Positions 25,392-33,375 of a DNA stretch of 64,000 bases are shown one piece after another. The DNA is from JALZHR01 sp036388475. GTDB taxonomy: Bacteria; Acidobacteriota; Blastocatellia; Pyrinomonadales; Pyrinomonadaceae. The number at the start of each line of letters is the position of its first letter. Position 1 is the stretch's first letter. The stretch lies in contig DASVRT010000053.1 of assembly GCA_036388475.1 (NCBI GenBank), positions 1 through 64,000 on the forward strand, in the 5' to 3' direction. Under the pieces are notes generated by a model. That model had not been told where the DNA came from, did not search any database, and saw only the letters and a program-made list of their open reading frames with translations. Position numbers and translations under genes: made by a program.

Positions 25392-26267
25392 TTATTTAAC
25401 CGGAAAGCTTTTAACGAATTCGCCAAACTGCGTGAAATTTTCCGCGTGGAATTCGGCGGGAAAACGCGCCCTGAACCGCTCGGCGGCGAAAGCCCTGCCG
25501 CCTAAAACGACGGGAATTTTTAATTTCGCGAGGCGCGCCCGAAATTCTTTGTAATCGCGCGCCAACCGTTCGTAATCATTGATAATCGCCGCCGAAATGC
25601 AGACGATTTCCGGCGAATGATATAAAACTTCGTCCGTCAGAGAGTAAAGCGGCGTGCTCGCGCCGAAATTCATCGCTTCCCATTTTTCATTTTCCAGAAT
25701 CATCTGCGCCAGATGCGTCGGAAGCTCGTGAAAATCGCCTTCAATCGCGCAGCAAAAAGCGAGCTTGCCGTTCGTTTCCCTGAACGGAACGGATTCCCGG
25801 AGCTTGTAAACCGCATTATAAGCGGCGCGTGCGGCGAGATGTTCCTGCGCCACGTTTATCTCGCCGTCAAACCAAAGCTCGCCGACGCGGCGCATCGCCG
25901 GACAGACCGCTTCGTCGAAAATCTGCGCGAGCGGCTTGCCGTGCAGATGCGCGCTAATCAGAATATTTGCGGCTTCGACCTCGCGCCCGGCAAGCAGCGA
26001 ATGAAACAGCAAAGAATTCGAATAACTTTTCTTGATGCGGCGACGGCGCCGCGCCGCTCTGGCTGACTCGACGCCGTGCGTCTGCTCCGCGCCGATGTTT
26101 TGCCGCCGCTGAAAGCGCGCGACTTCTTCGGCGCGAAAACGACGATGACCGCCGCTCGTGCGCTCGGATTTCAGCAGACCGGCTTCTTCCCAGCGTTTGA
26201 CGGTCGCATCGCTGACGCGGCACAGGCGCGCTACTTCCCTTGTCGTTAAGCCATTTAATTCCAACAT
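25392..26267 (-). CDS. CarH/LitR-like MerR regulator with B12-binding photoreceptor domain
   Basis: 291 residues. Residues 6-53 are a MerR-type winged helix (LTTREVARLCRVSDATVKRW, TSGGHRRF). A helical B12-cap domain follows with the diagnostic W-x9-EH motif (W132, E142, H143), then a Rossmann B12-binding domain whose axial histidine is H180 in EGDFHELPT. In CarH-type photoreceptors adenosylcobalamin keeps the tetramer on DNA in the dark and light releases it. The canonical DxHxxG reads D-F-H-E-L-P here, so the Gly is Pro; the His is kept. It is divergent from the promoter before rpiB, the most obvious target besides its own promoter. Confidence 0.87.
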   Translation of the reverse strand: MLELNGLTTREVARLCRVSDATVKRWEEAGLLKSERTSGGHRRFRAEEVARFQRRQNIGAEQTHGVESARAARRRRRIKKSYSNSLLFHSLLAGREVEAANILISAHLHGKPLAQIFDEAVCPAMRRVGELWFDGEINVAQEHLAARAAYNAVYKLRESVPFRETNGKLAFCCAIEGDFHELPTHLAQMILENEKWEAMNFGASTPLYSLTDEVLYHSPEIVCISAAIINDYERLARDYKEFRARLAKLKIPVVLGGRAFAAERFRARFPAEFHAENFTQFGEFVKSFPVK

Positions 26268-26372
26268 CTTTCTTTCTCAGCCATTTTTAGTTTATACAAA
26301 ACGCACGAATCGCACAAATAATGTTTAATAGCTTTCAGATTTTGATGAAACTTCAATAAAAAATAACAATAC

Positions 26373-26401
26373 TTGACAATCGACGCTTGTATTTATAAGA
26401 T
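26373..26401 (+). promoter_or_regulatory. Sigma70-type promoter, TTGACA-17-TAAGAT
   Basis: TTGACA at 26373-26378 and TAAGAT at 26396-26401 are 17 bases apart (an alternative -10, TATAAG, lies two bases upstream at 15-base spacing). It faces rpiB and lies 106 bp from the start of the divergent carH-like gene, so regulation by that protein is plausible. Confidence 0.6.
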
Positions 26402-26407
26402 AAAACC

Positions 26408-26516
26408 GCTCAAACCGCTCATAATCGCTTTTAATCAGAGCGAATAAGAGAGGGTTTAAGGAAAAGAATCGTCACAAGCCGGAAGGGGAAGCCGGCGGCG
26501 ATTCTTTTCCGTTTTG
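26408..26516 (+). ncRNA. Short terminated transcript or rpiB attenuator leader
   Basis: Downstream of the promoter lie a small stem (CGCT/AGCG around 26425-26441), a possible AAACC/GGGTTT closing stem, and a strong hairpin with 12 perfectly paired bases (26460-26471 with 26499-26510) followed by GTTTTG. No ORF fits. Transcription would give an RNA of about 110 nt ending at the hairpin, unless read through into rpiB at 26627. It could be an sRNA (Hfq is present) or a conditional terminator. Confidence 0.4.
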
Positions 26517-26544
26517 ACGGGCAAAATAATTTGTGACCAGTTTA

Positions 26545-26626
26545 TCGTCCTTAGTCGTTCGGTCTTAGTCCTTTGTGATTAGTTGCTCTTCGGTTAAAAT
26601 TCAAACAAACGAGGGACAAAGGACGA
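26545..26626. repeat. Heptamer-built element before rpiB
   Basis: GTCCTTA, GTCGTTC, GGTCTTA, GTCCTTT and GTGATTA follow one another, and the matching arm GGGACAA, AGGACGA, ATGACAA runs into the rpiB start region. A stem could form that covers the rpiB ribosome binding site. Confidence 0.6.
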
Positions 26627-27076
26627 ATGACAAATTTGAAAATCGCCATCGGCGCAGACCACGCCGGATTTGAAGAAAAAGAAAAAATCAAAAAAATTTT
26701 AGACGAAATCGGCGTCGAATACGAAGATTTCGGCACGACCTCGCTGGATTCGGTCGATTATCCCGAATTCGGCGCAAAGGTCGGCAGAGCCGTCCGCGAC
26801 GGCTTAGTCGAGCAGGGAATTCTCGTCTGCGGTTCCGGCATCGGCATCGCGATGGCGGCAAACAAAATCCACGGCGTCCGCGCCGCGCAAGCCTGGAACG
26901 AAGAAACCGCGCGCCTCGCCCGCCAGCACAACGACGCCAACGTCCTTTCCATCGGCGCGCGCGTTATCCCTGAAGAAGAAATTCCGAAAATCGTCCGCGC
27001 CTGGTTCGACGCCAAATTTGAAGGCGGACGACACGAAAGAAGAGTTGAAAAAATCACTGAGCTAGAAAATGAATAA
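26627..27076 (+). CDS. rpiB: Ribose-5-phosphate isomerase B
   Basis: 149 residues. IAIGADHAGFEEKEKI at the start, the ILVCGSGIGIAMAANK phosphate/active-site loop and HNDANVLSIGARV are hallmarks of RpiB, which interconverts ribulose-5-phosphate and ribose-5-phosphate in the pentose phosphate pathway. The VCGSG motif contains the usual catalytic Cys. Its last bases overlap the next small gene, and glyA follows, an arrangement seen in many bacteria. Confidence 0.95.
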   Translation: MTNLKIAIGADHAGFEEKEKIKKILDEIGVEYEDFGTTSLDSVDYPEFGAKVGRAVRDGLVEQGILVCGSGIGIAMAANKIHGVRAAQAWNEETARLARQHNDANVLSIGARVIPEEEIPKIVRAWFDAKFEGGRHERRVEKITELENE

Positions 27077-27380
27077 GATAGAGCCGGAGATGCCGCCTAT
27101 CGTTTATAGCGGCTATTATGATGCTCCTCTTGCGTTTGTGGTTGAATATAAAGAAAGTGTTTATTTATTTTGGCGCGGCGGTTTTGACGATGATATTGAT
27201 GATTACCCGTCGGATTATGAAATTTCTCTTATAAAGGAAGTTTCTTTCGAAGAGATAAAAAATCAATGGGAAATTATGACTAACCGCAAATATATAGGTA
27301 GAATTCATTTCAAAGAAATAAAGTTTGACGCGACAAAAAGAAAATATATAAGTTCCGAGATTTTTACCAAAATACTTTAG
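27069..27380 (+). CDS. Hypothetical acidic protein, 103 residues
   Basis: Overlaps the end of rpiB by eight bases. The protein is rich in aromatic and acidic residues (FWRGGFDDDIDDYPSDYE) with no signal peptide or membrane helix. I do not recognise it. It is clearly AT-richer than rpiB and glyA on either side, so it is probably an insertion between two genes that usually stand together. Small acidic proteins of this look include immunity proteins, but there is no toxin gene nearby. Confidence 0.6.
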   Translation: MNKIEPEMPPIVYSGYYDAPLAFVVEYKESVYLFWRGGFDDDIDDYPSDYEISLIKEVSFEEIKNQWEIMTNRKYIGRIHFKEIKFDATKRKYISSEIFTKIL

Positions 27381-27402
27381 TGAAACATTCAAAGGAAACA
27401 CG

Positions 27403-28701
27403 ATGAACAAATTTTTTACAGCAGATTTAGCGGAAGCCGACCCGATTATCTCGGAAGCGATTGACAGCGAAGTGCGGCGGCAAGCCGACGGTTTGGAGTT
27501 GATTGCGTCGGAAAATTTTGTCAGCGAAGCCGTACTGGAAGCGATGGGTTCGGTTTTTACGAACAAATACGCCGAAGGTTATCCAGGAAAACGTTATTAC
27601 GGCGGCTGCGAGTTTGCCGATGTCGTCGAAAACACGGCGATTGAGCGCGCCAAACAATTATTCGGCGCAGACCACGCCAACGTGCAGCCGCATTCGGGCG
27701 CGCAGGCGAATATGACGGTTTTGCTCGCCGCGCTCGAACACGGCGACCAGATTCTGGGAATGAATCTTTCGCACGGCGGGCATCTGACGCACGGGCATCC
27801 GCTGAATTTTTCCGGCTTGAACTACAAGGTCGCCGATTACGGCGTCAGCCGCGAAACCGAGACGATTGATTACGACGAATTGCAGCGCATCGCCGAAGAA
27901 AACCAGCCGAAATTGATTATCTGCGGCGCTTCCGCCTACCCGCGCACGATTGATTTCGAGAGAATCGGCGAAATTGCCAAATCAATCGGCGCGCGAGTTA
28001 TGGCTGACATCGCGCACATTGCGGGTTTGATTGCCGTCGGACTTCATCCTTCGCCCGTTCCGCACGCCGAATATGTGACGACGACGACGCATAAAACTCT
28101 GCGCGGTCCGCGCGGCGGCTTGATTTTGTGCCGCGAAGAATATGCGGGCGAGGTCAATAAAAGATTATTTCCGGGCGTGCAGGGCGGACCGCTGGTTCAT
28201 ATCATTGCCGCGAAAGCCGTCGCGTTCGGCGAGGCGCTCAAGGAAGATTTCAAAACCTACCAGCAACAGGTTTTAGCCAATGCAAAAGTTCTCGCCGCCG
28301 AACTGCAAAATCAAGGTTTGCGCATCGTTTCCGGCGGCACGGACAATCATTTAATGCTCGTCGATGTTTTTATGGACGGCAAGGGAATTACCGGAAAAGC
28401 GGCGGAAAAAGCTTTGGACGAGGTTCACATCACGGTCAACAAAAACACGATTCCGTTTGACCCGAACAAACCGTTTATCGCTTCCGGCATCCGTCTGGGA
28501 ACGCCCGCGCTGACGACTCGCGGAATGAAAGAAGCCGAGATGAAACAGATTGCCGGGCTGATTGCTGCGGTGATTCACGATTCGGAATCGGCAGAAGTCA
28601 GCGAGCGTGTAAAACGCGAAGTTGCCGAATTAACCGCGCGTTTTCCGATGTATCCGAATCGTTATAAGGAAGCGAAAATCGAATCTATTTCGGCGAGTTA
28701 G
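27403..28701 (+). CDS. glyA: Serine hydroxymethyltransferase
   Basis: 432 residues, close to the usual ~420. NGLELIASENFVS-type N-terminal motif (GLELIASENFVSEAVLE), the YAEGYPGKRYYGGC segment, and the PLP lysine motif TTTHKTLRGPRGG are all present. It converts serine and tetrahydrofolate to glycine and methylene-tetrahydrofolate. AAAGGAAA precedes the ATG. 22 bp after the hypothetical gene. Confidence 0.97.
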   Translation: MNKFFTADLAEADPIISEAIDSEVRRQADGLELIASENFVSEAVLEAMGSVFTNKYAEGYPGKRYYGGCEFADVVENTAIERAKQLFGADHANVQPHSGAQANMTVLLAALEHGDQILGMNLSHGGHLTHGHPLNFSGLNYKVADYGVSRETETIDYDELQRIAEENQPKLIICGASAYPRTIDFERIGEIAKSIGARVMADIAHIAGLIAVGLHPSPVPHAEYVTTTTHKTLRGPRGGLILCREEYAGEVNKRLFPGVQGGPLVHIIAAKAVAFGEALKEDFKTYQQQVLANAKVLAAELQNQGLRIVSGGTDNHLMLVDVFMDGKGITGKAAEKALDEVHITVNKNTIPFDPNKPFIASGIRLGTPALTTRGMKEAEMKQIAGLIAAVIHDSESAEVSERVKREVAELTARFPMYPNRYKEAKIESISAS

Positions 28702-28862
28702 GAAAATTAGCCGCAGATGGACACAGCTGAACGCGGGTAATTCAAACAGGATTTACAGGATAAACGCGATAAAATTTATTTATTATTTGTCTTTGTTTTT
28801 GTCTGCGTTTATCCGCGAAAATCTGCGGTTTCATTTCTCTCTGTGCTCTCGGCGGCTAAATC
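28702..28862. repeat. Intergenic repeat of the ATCTGCG/ATCCTGT type
   Basis: CCGCAGAT near the start and ATCTGCGG near 28830 pair, as do AGGATAAACGC-like and GCGTTTATCC-like stretches. The same words recur at 36550-36700, 37800-37910 and 45725-45845. Confidence 0.7.
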
Positions 28863-28875
28863 TTTTTATTAAATT

Positions 28876-29625
28876 ATGAGCAATTTATCCGACATCGGCT
28901 TTCCCGTGCGCGGCGAACAGGACGTGAACGACGTGATAATGAAAGTCCTGGAAAACGTCAGCGAAATCCCTTGCCCGCGCGGTTCTTATTACAAATTTGC
29001 CGACGCTTCGGGCGCGGCGATTTATTTGCAGGCGAATGCCTCGCAGGAACTCATCGGTTTTAACCCGCATTTTGAAGGAAAAAGCCGGCGCGTGGTTTGT
29101 TTAACCGGCACGATTGAAAAGGAATCTTCCGAACTCGACGGCGCGTTTCACGCGCAGGCAAATCCGTCCGAAGAAAATAATCCCGAATCGGGCGAATATC
29201 CTTTTGTTTTCGACGTGCCTGATTTTCGCGTCAATACCAATTTGAAATTTCCGCAAAACCGGCAGGCGCAGCTGACGGCTTTTGCCTCGAATGAATTTCA
29301 GATTTTTGCCGGCGAACAGGATTTTTACGACAGTCAGGATTCCGAGTTGAAATTTGCCGCCAAATCATTCGTTCCGAGCGGGCTGATTAATTTTCAGGCG
29401 GACAACACGCAGCCGCCGCTTGCTTTCGGCGTTTTTACGGGCGAAATCAAGGAGTTTGAATTAAAGACAAACGAGCTGACGGGCGAAAAATTTTACTGGT
29501 TTCTGGTCGATACTCTGGGCGGGGAAATCGATGTCGTCGCGGACCCGAAACTAATCGCGACTGAACCGAGCGTCGGCGGCTATCTGAACGGGCAATTCTG
29601 GCTTTCCGGCAGAATAGTAGATTAA
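28876..29625 (+). CDS. Conserved-looking hypothetical protein, 249 residues
   Basis: Soluble, acidic protein without signal peptide. Hydrophobic/polar alternation suggests mostly beta strands (YKFADASGAAIYLQAN, FAFGVFTGEIKEFELKT-type strands). The C-terminal part (FGVFTGEIKEFEL ... FWLSGRIVD) resembles an OB-like or beta-barrel layout, but I cannot name a family. It is flanked by intergenic hairpins on both sides and is probably transcribed alone. Confidence 0.6.
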   Translation: MSNLSDIGFPVRGEQDVNDVIMKVLENVSEIPCPRGSYYKFADASGAAIYLQANASQELIGFNPHFEGKSRRVVCLTGTIEKESSELDGAFHAQANPSEENNPESGEYPFVFDVPDFRVNTNLKFPQNRQAQLTAFASNEFQIFAGEQDFYDSQDSELKFAAKSFVPSGLINFQADNTQPPLAFGVFTGEIKEFELKTNELTGEKFYWFLVDTLGGEIDVVADPKLIATEPSVGGYLNGQFWLSGRIVD

Positions 29626-29626
29626 T

Positions 29627-29706
29627 GCAAAACGCAAAATGGAAAATATTAGAATTTAAGATTCAGGATTAAATTCTAATATTTTCCACTTTGCATTTTG
29701 CGTTTT
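29627..29706. repeat. Heptamer-built hairpin between convergent genes
   Basis: About 30 bases from 29629 pair with 29669-29706; the arms consist of TTTTCCA, CTTTGCA, TTTTGCG heptamers. Located between two convergent genes, it could act as a bidirectional terminator. Confidence 0.8.
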
Positions 29707-30315
29707 CTACTCTCCGTTCATTTCTTCAAAATCCAGCTGCTCCAGAACGCGGCGCGCTTCTTCGGATTCGTATTCAAAGGCTTGCTGTTCGAGCACATTG
29801 CGAACGATTTCAAAATACACGGGGTCGTCAACCATCTGCATCAGCGCCGAAACGGGCACGAGCGCGAGCGCCTCGAAACCGAGCGCGCGAATTCCGGGAT
29901 TGGTCGTCTGGCGAACGATTTCGCACATCTCACCGACCGAAAATCTGTGGCTCAGAATATCCGCCAGCACGTCGATTTTGCGAAAGTCGTTTTTTTTCAG
30001 AGCGCGTTCGGCGAGCTGTATAAAAACTTCGGCAGATTCGGTCTGCGCCTGTAGAACGCCGGTGCAGGTTTCCGCTAACTGTTTGATTTCGCGGAGCTTT
30101 TCCGCGTCTTTGCGGATTTCCGGGTCACTTGCCTGCTCGTCCAGCGCGGTCAGCAGACGGCTAAGTTCCCAATCGGCGTGAGCGTCGTAGGAAAATTTTT
30201 GTTTCGGAGTGTTGGCGGCGTTGGATTCGATTGCGCCGACCAGCATTTTTTTTGTCAGGGGTCGCAAGCCTTCCCAAACTTTTTCGACTCGCGCCCCAAA
30301 ATCTTTAATCATCAT
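29707..30315 (-). CDS. Hypothetical alpha-helical protein, 202 residues
   Basis: Starts with two consecutive ATGs. Almost entirely helical, acidic, no signal peptide. The second half (ILSHRFSVGEMCEIVRQTT ... FEIVRNVLEQQAF) has the spacing of HEAT-like helical repeats. No family recognised. Same orientation as the two genes upstream but 79 bp apart from them. Confidence 0.6.
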   Translation of the reverse strand: MMIKDFGARVEKVWEGLRPLTKKMLVGAIESNAANTPKQKFSYDAHADWELSRLLTALDEQASDPEIRKDAEKLREIKQLAETCTGVLQAQTESAEVFIQLAERALKKNDFRKIDVLADILSHRFSVGEMCEIVRQTTNPGIRALGFEALALVPVSALMQMVDDPVYFEIVRNVLEQQAFEYESEEARRVLEQLDFEEMNGE

Positions 30316-30394
30316 TTCAACAGTCTAATTTTCTAACAAATATGAGAATTTGTAAATGCCTTTTCGTGAATTGGAAAATATGAGGCAACGGCGT

Positions 30395-30730
30395 TTATTT
30401 GATGACTGAAAGCTTCAGTCTGGTTTCCATTTCTTTTCGCGCTTCTTCGCGCGCTTCTTCCTCGTCGTCCGCGTCAAAAACTTCGAACAGCGCGAACGGC
30501 GTGGTCGAAAGTCGGCGCAGCTCCCACGCCTCGCCCGTCGGCGAAGGGCGCGAAAACCAGGCGGCTTCGACATCTGCCGAAACAAACTCGACCGCGCCGT
30601 CCGTCGAAAGCGCGACGAGCTCGTTATATGCCCGCACGCGCAGCTCGTCAGAAAGCAAAACACGGCGTAAAGTCCAGCCGTGTTTTTTGTATTGCGATAT
30701 GATTTCCAGAATCTGCGCGACGGAAATCAT
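30395..30730 (-). CDS. Hypothetical protein, 111 residues
   Basis: Begins MISVAQILEIISQYKKHGW and ends with an acidic helix (DADDEEEAREEARKEMETR). The start codon shares one base with the stop of the upstream lipoprotein gene, so the two are translationally coupled. I do not recognise the family; the size and fold pattern suggest a small alpha/beta cytoplasmic protein. Confidence 0.6.
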   Translation of the reverse strand: MISVAQILEIISQYKKHGWTLRRVLLSDELRVRAYNELVALSTDGAVEFVSADVEAAWFSRPSPTGEAWELRRLSTTPFALFEVFDADDEEEAREEARKEMETRLKLSVIK

Positions 30731-31350
30731 TATTTTTTCTTCGCTCCGTCGTCTTTGTTCGCCAGCGGCGGCTGCGGAACTTTGACGTTGGTTATCGGGA
30801 TATTGTTGACGTTCACGTTGGTGTTGACGTTTGCCTGAGTGACGGCATTATTCGGATTCATCGCGTTGGCGTCTTCGCGCTCGCGGACGGTCTGCGATTT
30901 GCCGGGCACCTGATAAGTTCCTTTAAAAATATCGCCGACCGCCACTTTCCAGCCGTCTTCTTCCTTTATAAACGCCACGTCTTCCCAGAGACGCTCTTTT
31001 TCGTTCCAGACCTCGACCGCGCCGAAATTCTCTTTGACGCGCTCGTCGCGCATTTTCGGCAGCGACGCGGAAAAGGTCGAAGCGTAAAAGCCGTTTTCCA
31101 GCACGCTTTCGAGCGATTTATTTTGCTGTTTGGCGGCGCCTTCGGCAAAAATCATAGTGTCTTTCGACATCATTTTTTTAATTTTTTCCGTATCCTTGCT
31201 TTTCACCGCCGCGTAGAGCATCTTGTAGGCTTCGGTCGGCGTTTGCGCGCTGCCGACCTGCTGCGGCGCAGGCTGGCAGGAAAAAACTAAAAATGCGAAT
31301 GTGATAACAAAGCTTAATGCAATTATTTTCTGGCTGATTTTAAATTTCAT
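30730..31350 (-). CDS. Lipoprotein with NTF2/DUF4878-like domain
   Basis: 206 residues. The N-terminus is a lipoprotein signal (FVITFAFLVFSC, lipobox ending at C25). TPTEAYKMLYAAVKSKDTEKIKKMMSKD is the helix-helix start typical of the DUF4878/NTF2-like group, and ERLWEDVAFIKEEDGWKVAVGDIFKGT gives the matching sheet. The C-terminal 45 residues are low-complexity, rich in Asn and Val. Probably anchored in the outer or inner membrane on the periplasmic side; function unknown. The 277 bp upstream of it (31351-31627) holds only weak hairpins and the divergent promoters. Confidence 0.7.
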   Translation of the reverse strand: MKFKISQKIIALSFVITFAFLVFSCQPAPQQVGSAQTPTEAYKMLYAAVKSKDTEKIKKMMSKDTMIFAEGAAKQQNKSLESVLENGFYASTFSASLPKMRDERVKENFGAVEVWNEKERLWEDVAFIKEEDGWKVAVGDIFKGTYQVPGKSQTVREREDANAMNPNNAVTQANVNTNVNVNNIPITNVKVPQPPLANKDDGAKKK

Positions 31351-31627
31351 CTTGTTTCCCTAAACTTATAATTTCTGCAAAAGTATAAATGAAAAAGCAG
31401 TGCAGGCACAATCGAAGCGATAAAATCTCGGCGATTATTCAGCCGCTTTAATTTATTATTCCAGTGCGGACGGAAAAACGCCCGCCTGCATTTGAGAGTG
31501 ATTTTCTTTCGCCGTTATGAGTTAATACTGGATTACAAACGTTTGATAATGCAAAATGTAAAGTGGCAAACGAGAAATTAATCGACTCTTTATATCGCCC
31601 ATTTTTCGTTCGGAGTTTTGAATCGTT

Positions 31628-32491
31628 ATGAAATATTGTCCGCGCTGCCAATCGACTTATACTGACGACACGCTGCAATTTTGCTTACAGGACGGCAGCG
31701 TGCTGGTTAATGCTTCGGAAACTCCGATTACCGTCGGCTGGAACGACGTCGAAGCGCCGACTGTCGTCCATCAGCCCGTCAGCACACAGCAAAATCAATT
31801 TCCGACGACTGACGCCCGGCAAACCGAACCGAAAAAATCCAGCACGGCGCTGGTGATTTTTTTGACCGCGCTCGTGACGCTGCTTCTTTTCGGCGGCGGC
31901 ATCGGCGCGTGGTATCTTTTGCGAAATCGCGGAACGGAAGTCACGGTCAATGCAAACGTCAATAATTCGCCCAAACCGTCAAACAAAAATTCTTCAAACG
32001 CCAATGCGAATGCGAACAAGGGAAACGCGAACGCTTCGCCGACCGCGACGCCGGCAAATACAAATACAATTTCTTCTCCCGCGCCGACGAACATCGACGC
32101 CGAGCAGATAAAAAGCGACGTTTCCGAAAAGGTTAATGATTGGGCGGACTCGCTCGAATCCGGCAATCTCAACGCGCATATGAGCAATTACGCCGACCGC
32201 CTGGATTATTACTACAATTCGCGCGACGTCAGCCTCGGCACGGTTCGCGGCGACAAGCAGAGGGCTTTCGGCAGCTACGACGATTTCCATATGGAAATCA
32301 GCAATCTGCGCGTGACGCCCGACGCTTCGGGCGAAAAAGCAACCGCCGTTTTTGACAAGGAATGGGAATTCGAAGGCGCGGAAAGTCGCAGCAAAGGCAA
32401 AGCCCAATCGCAATTGCAGCTCACGAAAATCGGCGGCGCGTGGCGCGTCACCGGCGAGAAGGATTTAAAAGTTTATTACACGGAAAAATAA
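31628..32491 (+). CDS. Zinc-ribbon membrane protein with NTF2-like C-terminus
   Basis: 287 residues. The N-terminus is a zinc-ribbon-like motif KYCPRCQSTYTDD ... FCLQDG with three Cys (4, 7, 19) where a fourth is usual. One membrane helix follows (about 74-97), then an Asn/Ala/Pro-rich linker (~105-150), then a domain of about 125 residues with SVSEKVNDWADSLESGNL-like helices and DKEWEFEGAES strands resembling NTF2-like folds. This architecture, cytoplasmic zinc ribbon plus extracytoplasmic domain, is common in Blastocatellia. Function unknown. Confidence 0.7.
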   Translation: MKYCPRCQSTYTDDTLQFCLQDGSVLVNASETPITVGWNDVEAPTVVHQPVSTQQNQFPTTDARQTEPKKSSTALVIFLTALVTLLLFGGGIGAWYLLRNRGTEVTVNANVNNSPKPSNKNSSNANANANKGNANASPTATPANTNTISSPAPTNIDAEQIKSDVSEKVNDWADSLESGNLNAHMSNYADRLDYYYNSRDVSLGTVRGDKQRAFGSYDDFHMEISNLRVTPDASGEKATAVFDKEWEFEGAESRSKGKAQSQLQLTKIGGAWRVTGEKDLKVYYTEK

Positions 32492-32499
32492 AAGTCAGA

Positions 32500-32560
32500 G
32501 CCGCTGAAGGCAGAAGGCAAAATAAATCTCCTTATTTTTGCCTTCTGCCTTTTGCCTTAA
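32500..32560. repeat. Heptamer-built hairpin
   Basis: GAAGGCA twice on one arm pairs with GCCTTCT, GCCTTTT on the other, between the zinc-ribbon gene and the NRDE gene. Confidence 0.7.
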
Positions 32561-32565
32561 CAGAT

Positions 32566-33375
32566 ATGTGTTCTATTTTTCTGGCTTCCGACGCGCATCC
32601 GAAATATCGCCTGATTCTGGCGGCGAATCGCGACGAGTTTTATGAACGTCCGACGGCGCCGGCGCATTTTTGGCACGACGCGCCGGAAATTCTCGCCGGA
32701 CGCGATTTGGTTTATAAAGGAACGTGGCTCGGCGTTACCCGAAGCGGCAGATTTTCCGCCGTCACGAATTACCGCGACCCGCGTGCGGCGACCGGAAATC
32801 TGTCGCGCGGAAATCTGGTCGGCGATTTTCTGCGCGGAACGGAAACGTCTCTGGAATATCTGCAAAAAGTTCAGGAAAATGCTCGAAATTATTCGGGCTT
32901 TAATCTGCTCGTCGGCGAACCCGATTCGGAAATCGGCTATTTTTCCAATCGCGGTGATGACATAAAAATTCTCGACAAAGGCGTTTACGGTCTCAGCAAT
33001 GAGCTGCTCGACACGCCGTGGCGGAAAGTCAGGCGCGGGAAAACGGCTCTGTCAAATTTAATCGAAAAGGAAGATTTTTCCGTCGAATCGTTGTTTGAAA
33101 TCTTAGTCGATGCGACCAAAGCCGCCGACGAAGATTTGCCCGACACCGGAATCGGCTTGGAGCGCGAGCGCCTGCTTTCCTCGATTTTTATTGAAACCCC
33201 GATTTACGGAACGCGCTCGGCGACGGTTTTATTGATTGAAACGAGCGGAAAAGTTTCCTTCACCGAAAGAACTTATAAACAAGCTCGAAACGTTTGGGAA
33301 GAAGAAAATTTCGCGTTTGAAATCAAAAAAAGAGTTGATGTAAATGTAAGAAACGGTTTATCTTATTTCATATGA
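32566..33375 (+). CDS. NRDE family protein (TANGO2-like)
   Basis: 269 residues from the ATG at 32566; a longer frame exists upstream but runs through the hairpin and neighbouring gene. The N-terminal Cys2 (MCSIFLAS) and the LAANRDEFYERPTAPA motif are the NRDE signature, and RSGRFSAVTNYRDP is also conserved. The family is distantly Ntn-hydrolase-like, with Cys2 as potential nucleophile; TANGO2 homologues have been linked to haem and lipid handling, but the bacterial role is open. Its stop overlaps the ATG of the next gene (ATGA). Confidence 0.85.
   Translation: MCSIFLASDAHPKYRLILAANRDEFYERPTAPAHFWHDAPEILAGRDLVYKGTWLGVTRSGRFSAVTNYRDPRAATGNLSRGNLVGDFLRGTETSLEYLQKVQENARNYSGFNLLVGEPDSEIGYFSNRGDDIKILDKGVYGLSNELLDTPWRKVRRGKTALSNLIEKEDFSVESLFEILVDATKAADEDLPDTGIGLERERLLSSIFIETPIYGTRSATVLLIETSGKVSFTERTYKQARNVWEEENFAFEIKKRVDVNVRNGLSYFI

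Noticed and set aside
32362..32565. Extended N-terminus of the NRDE protein
   Set aside because: It would overlap the zinc-ribbon gene and a heptamer hairpin and would bury the Cys2 that the family needs at its N-terminus.
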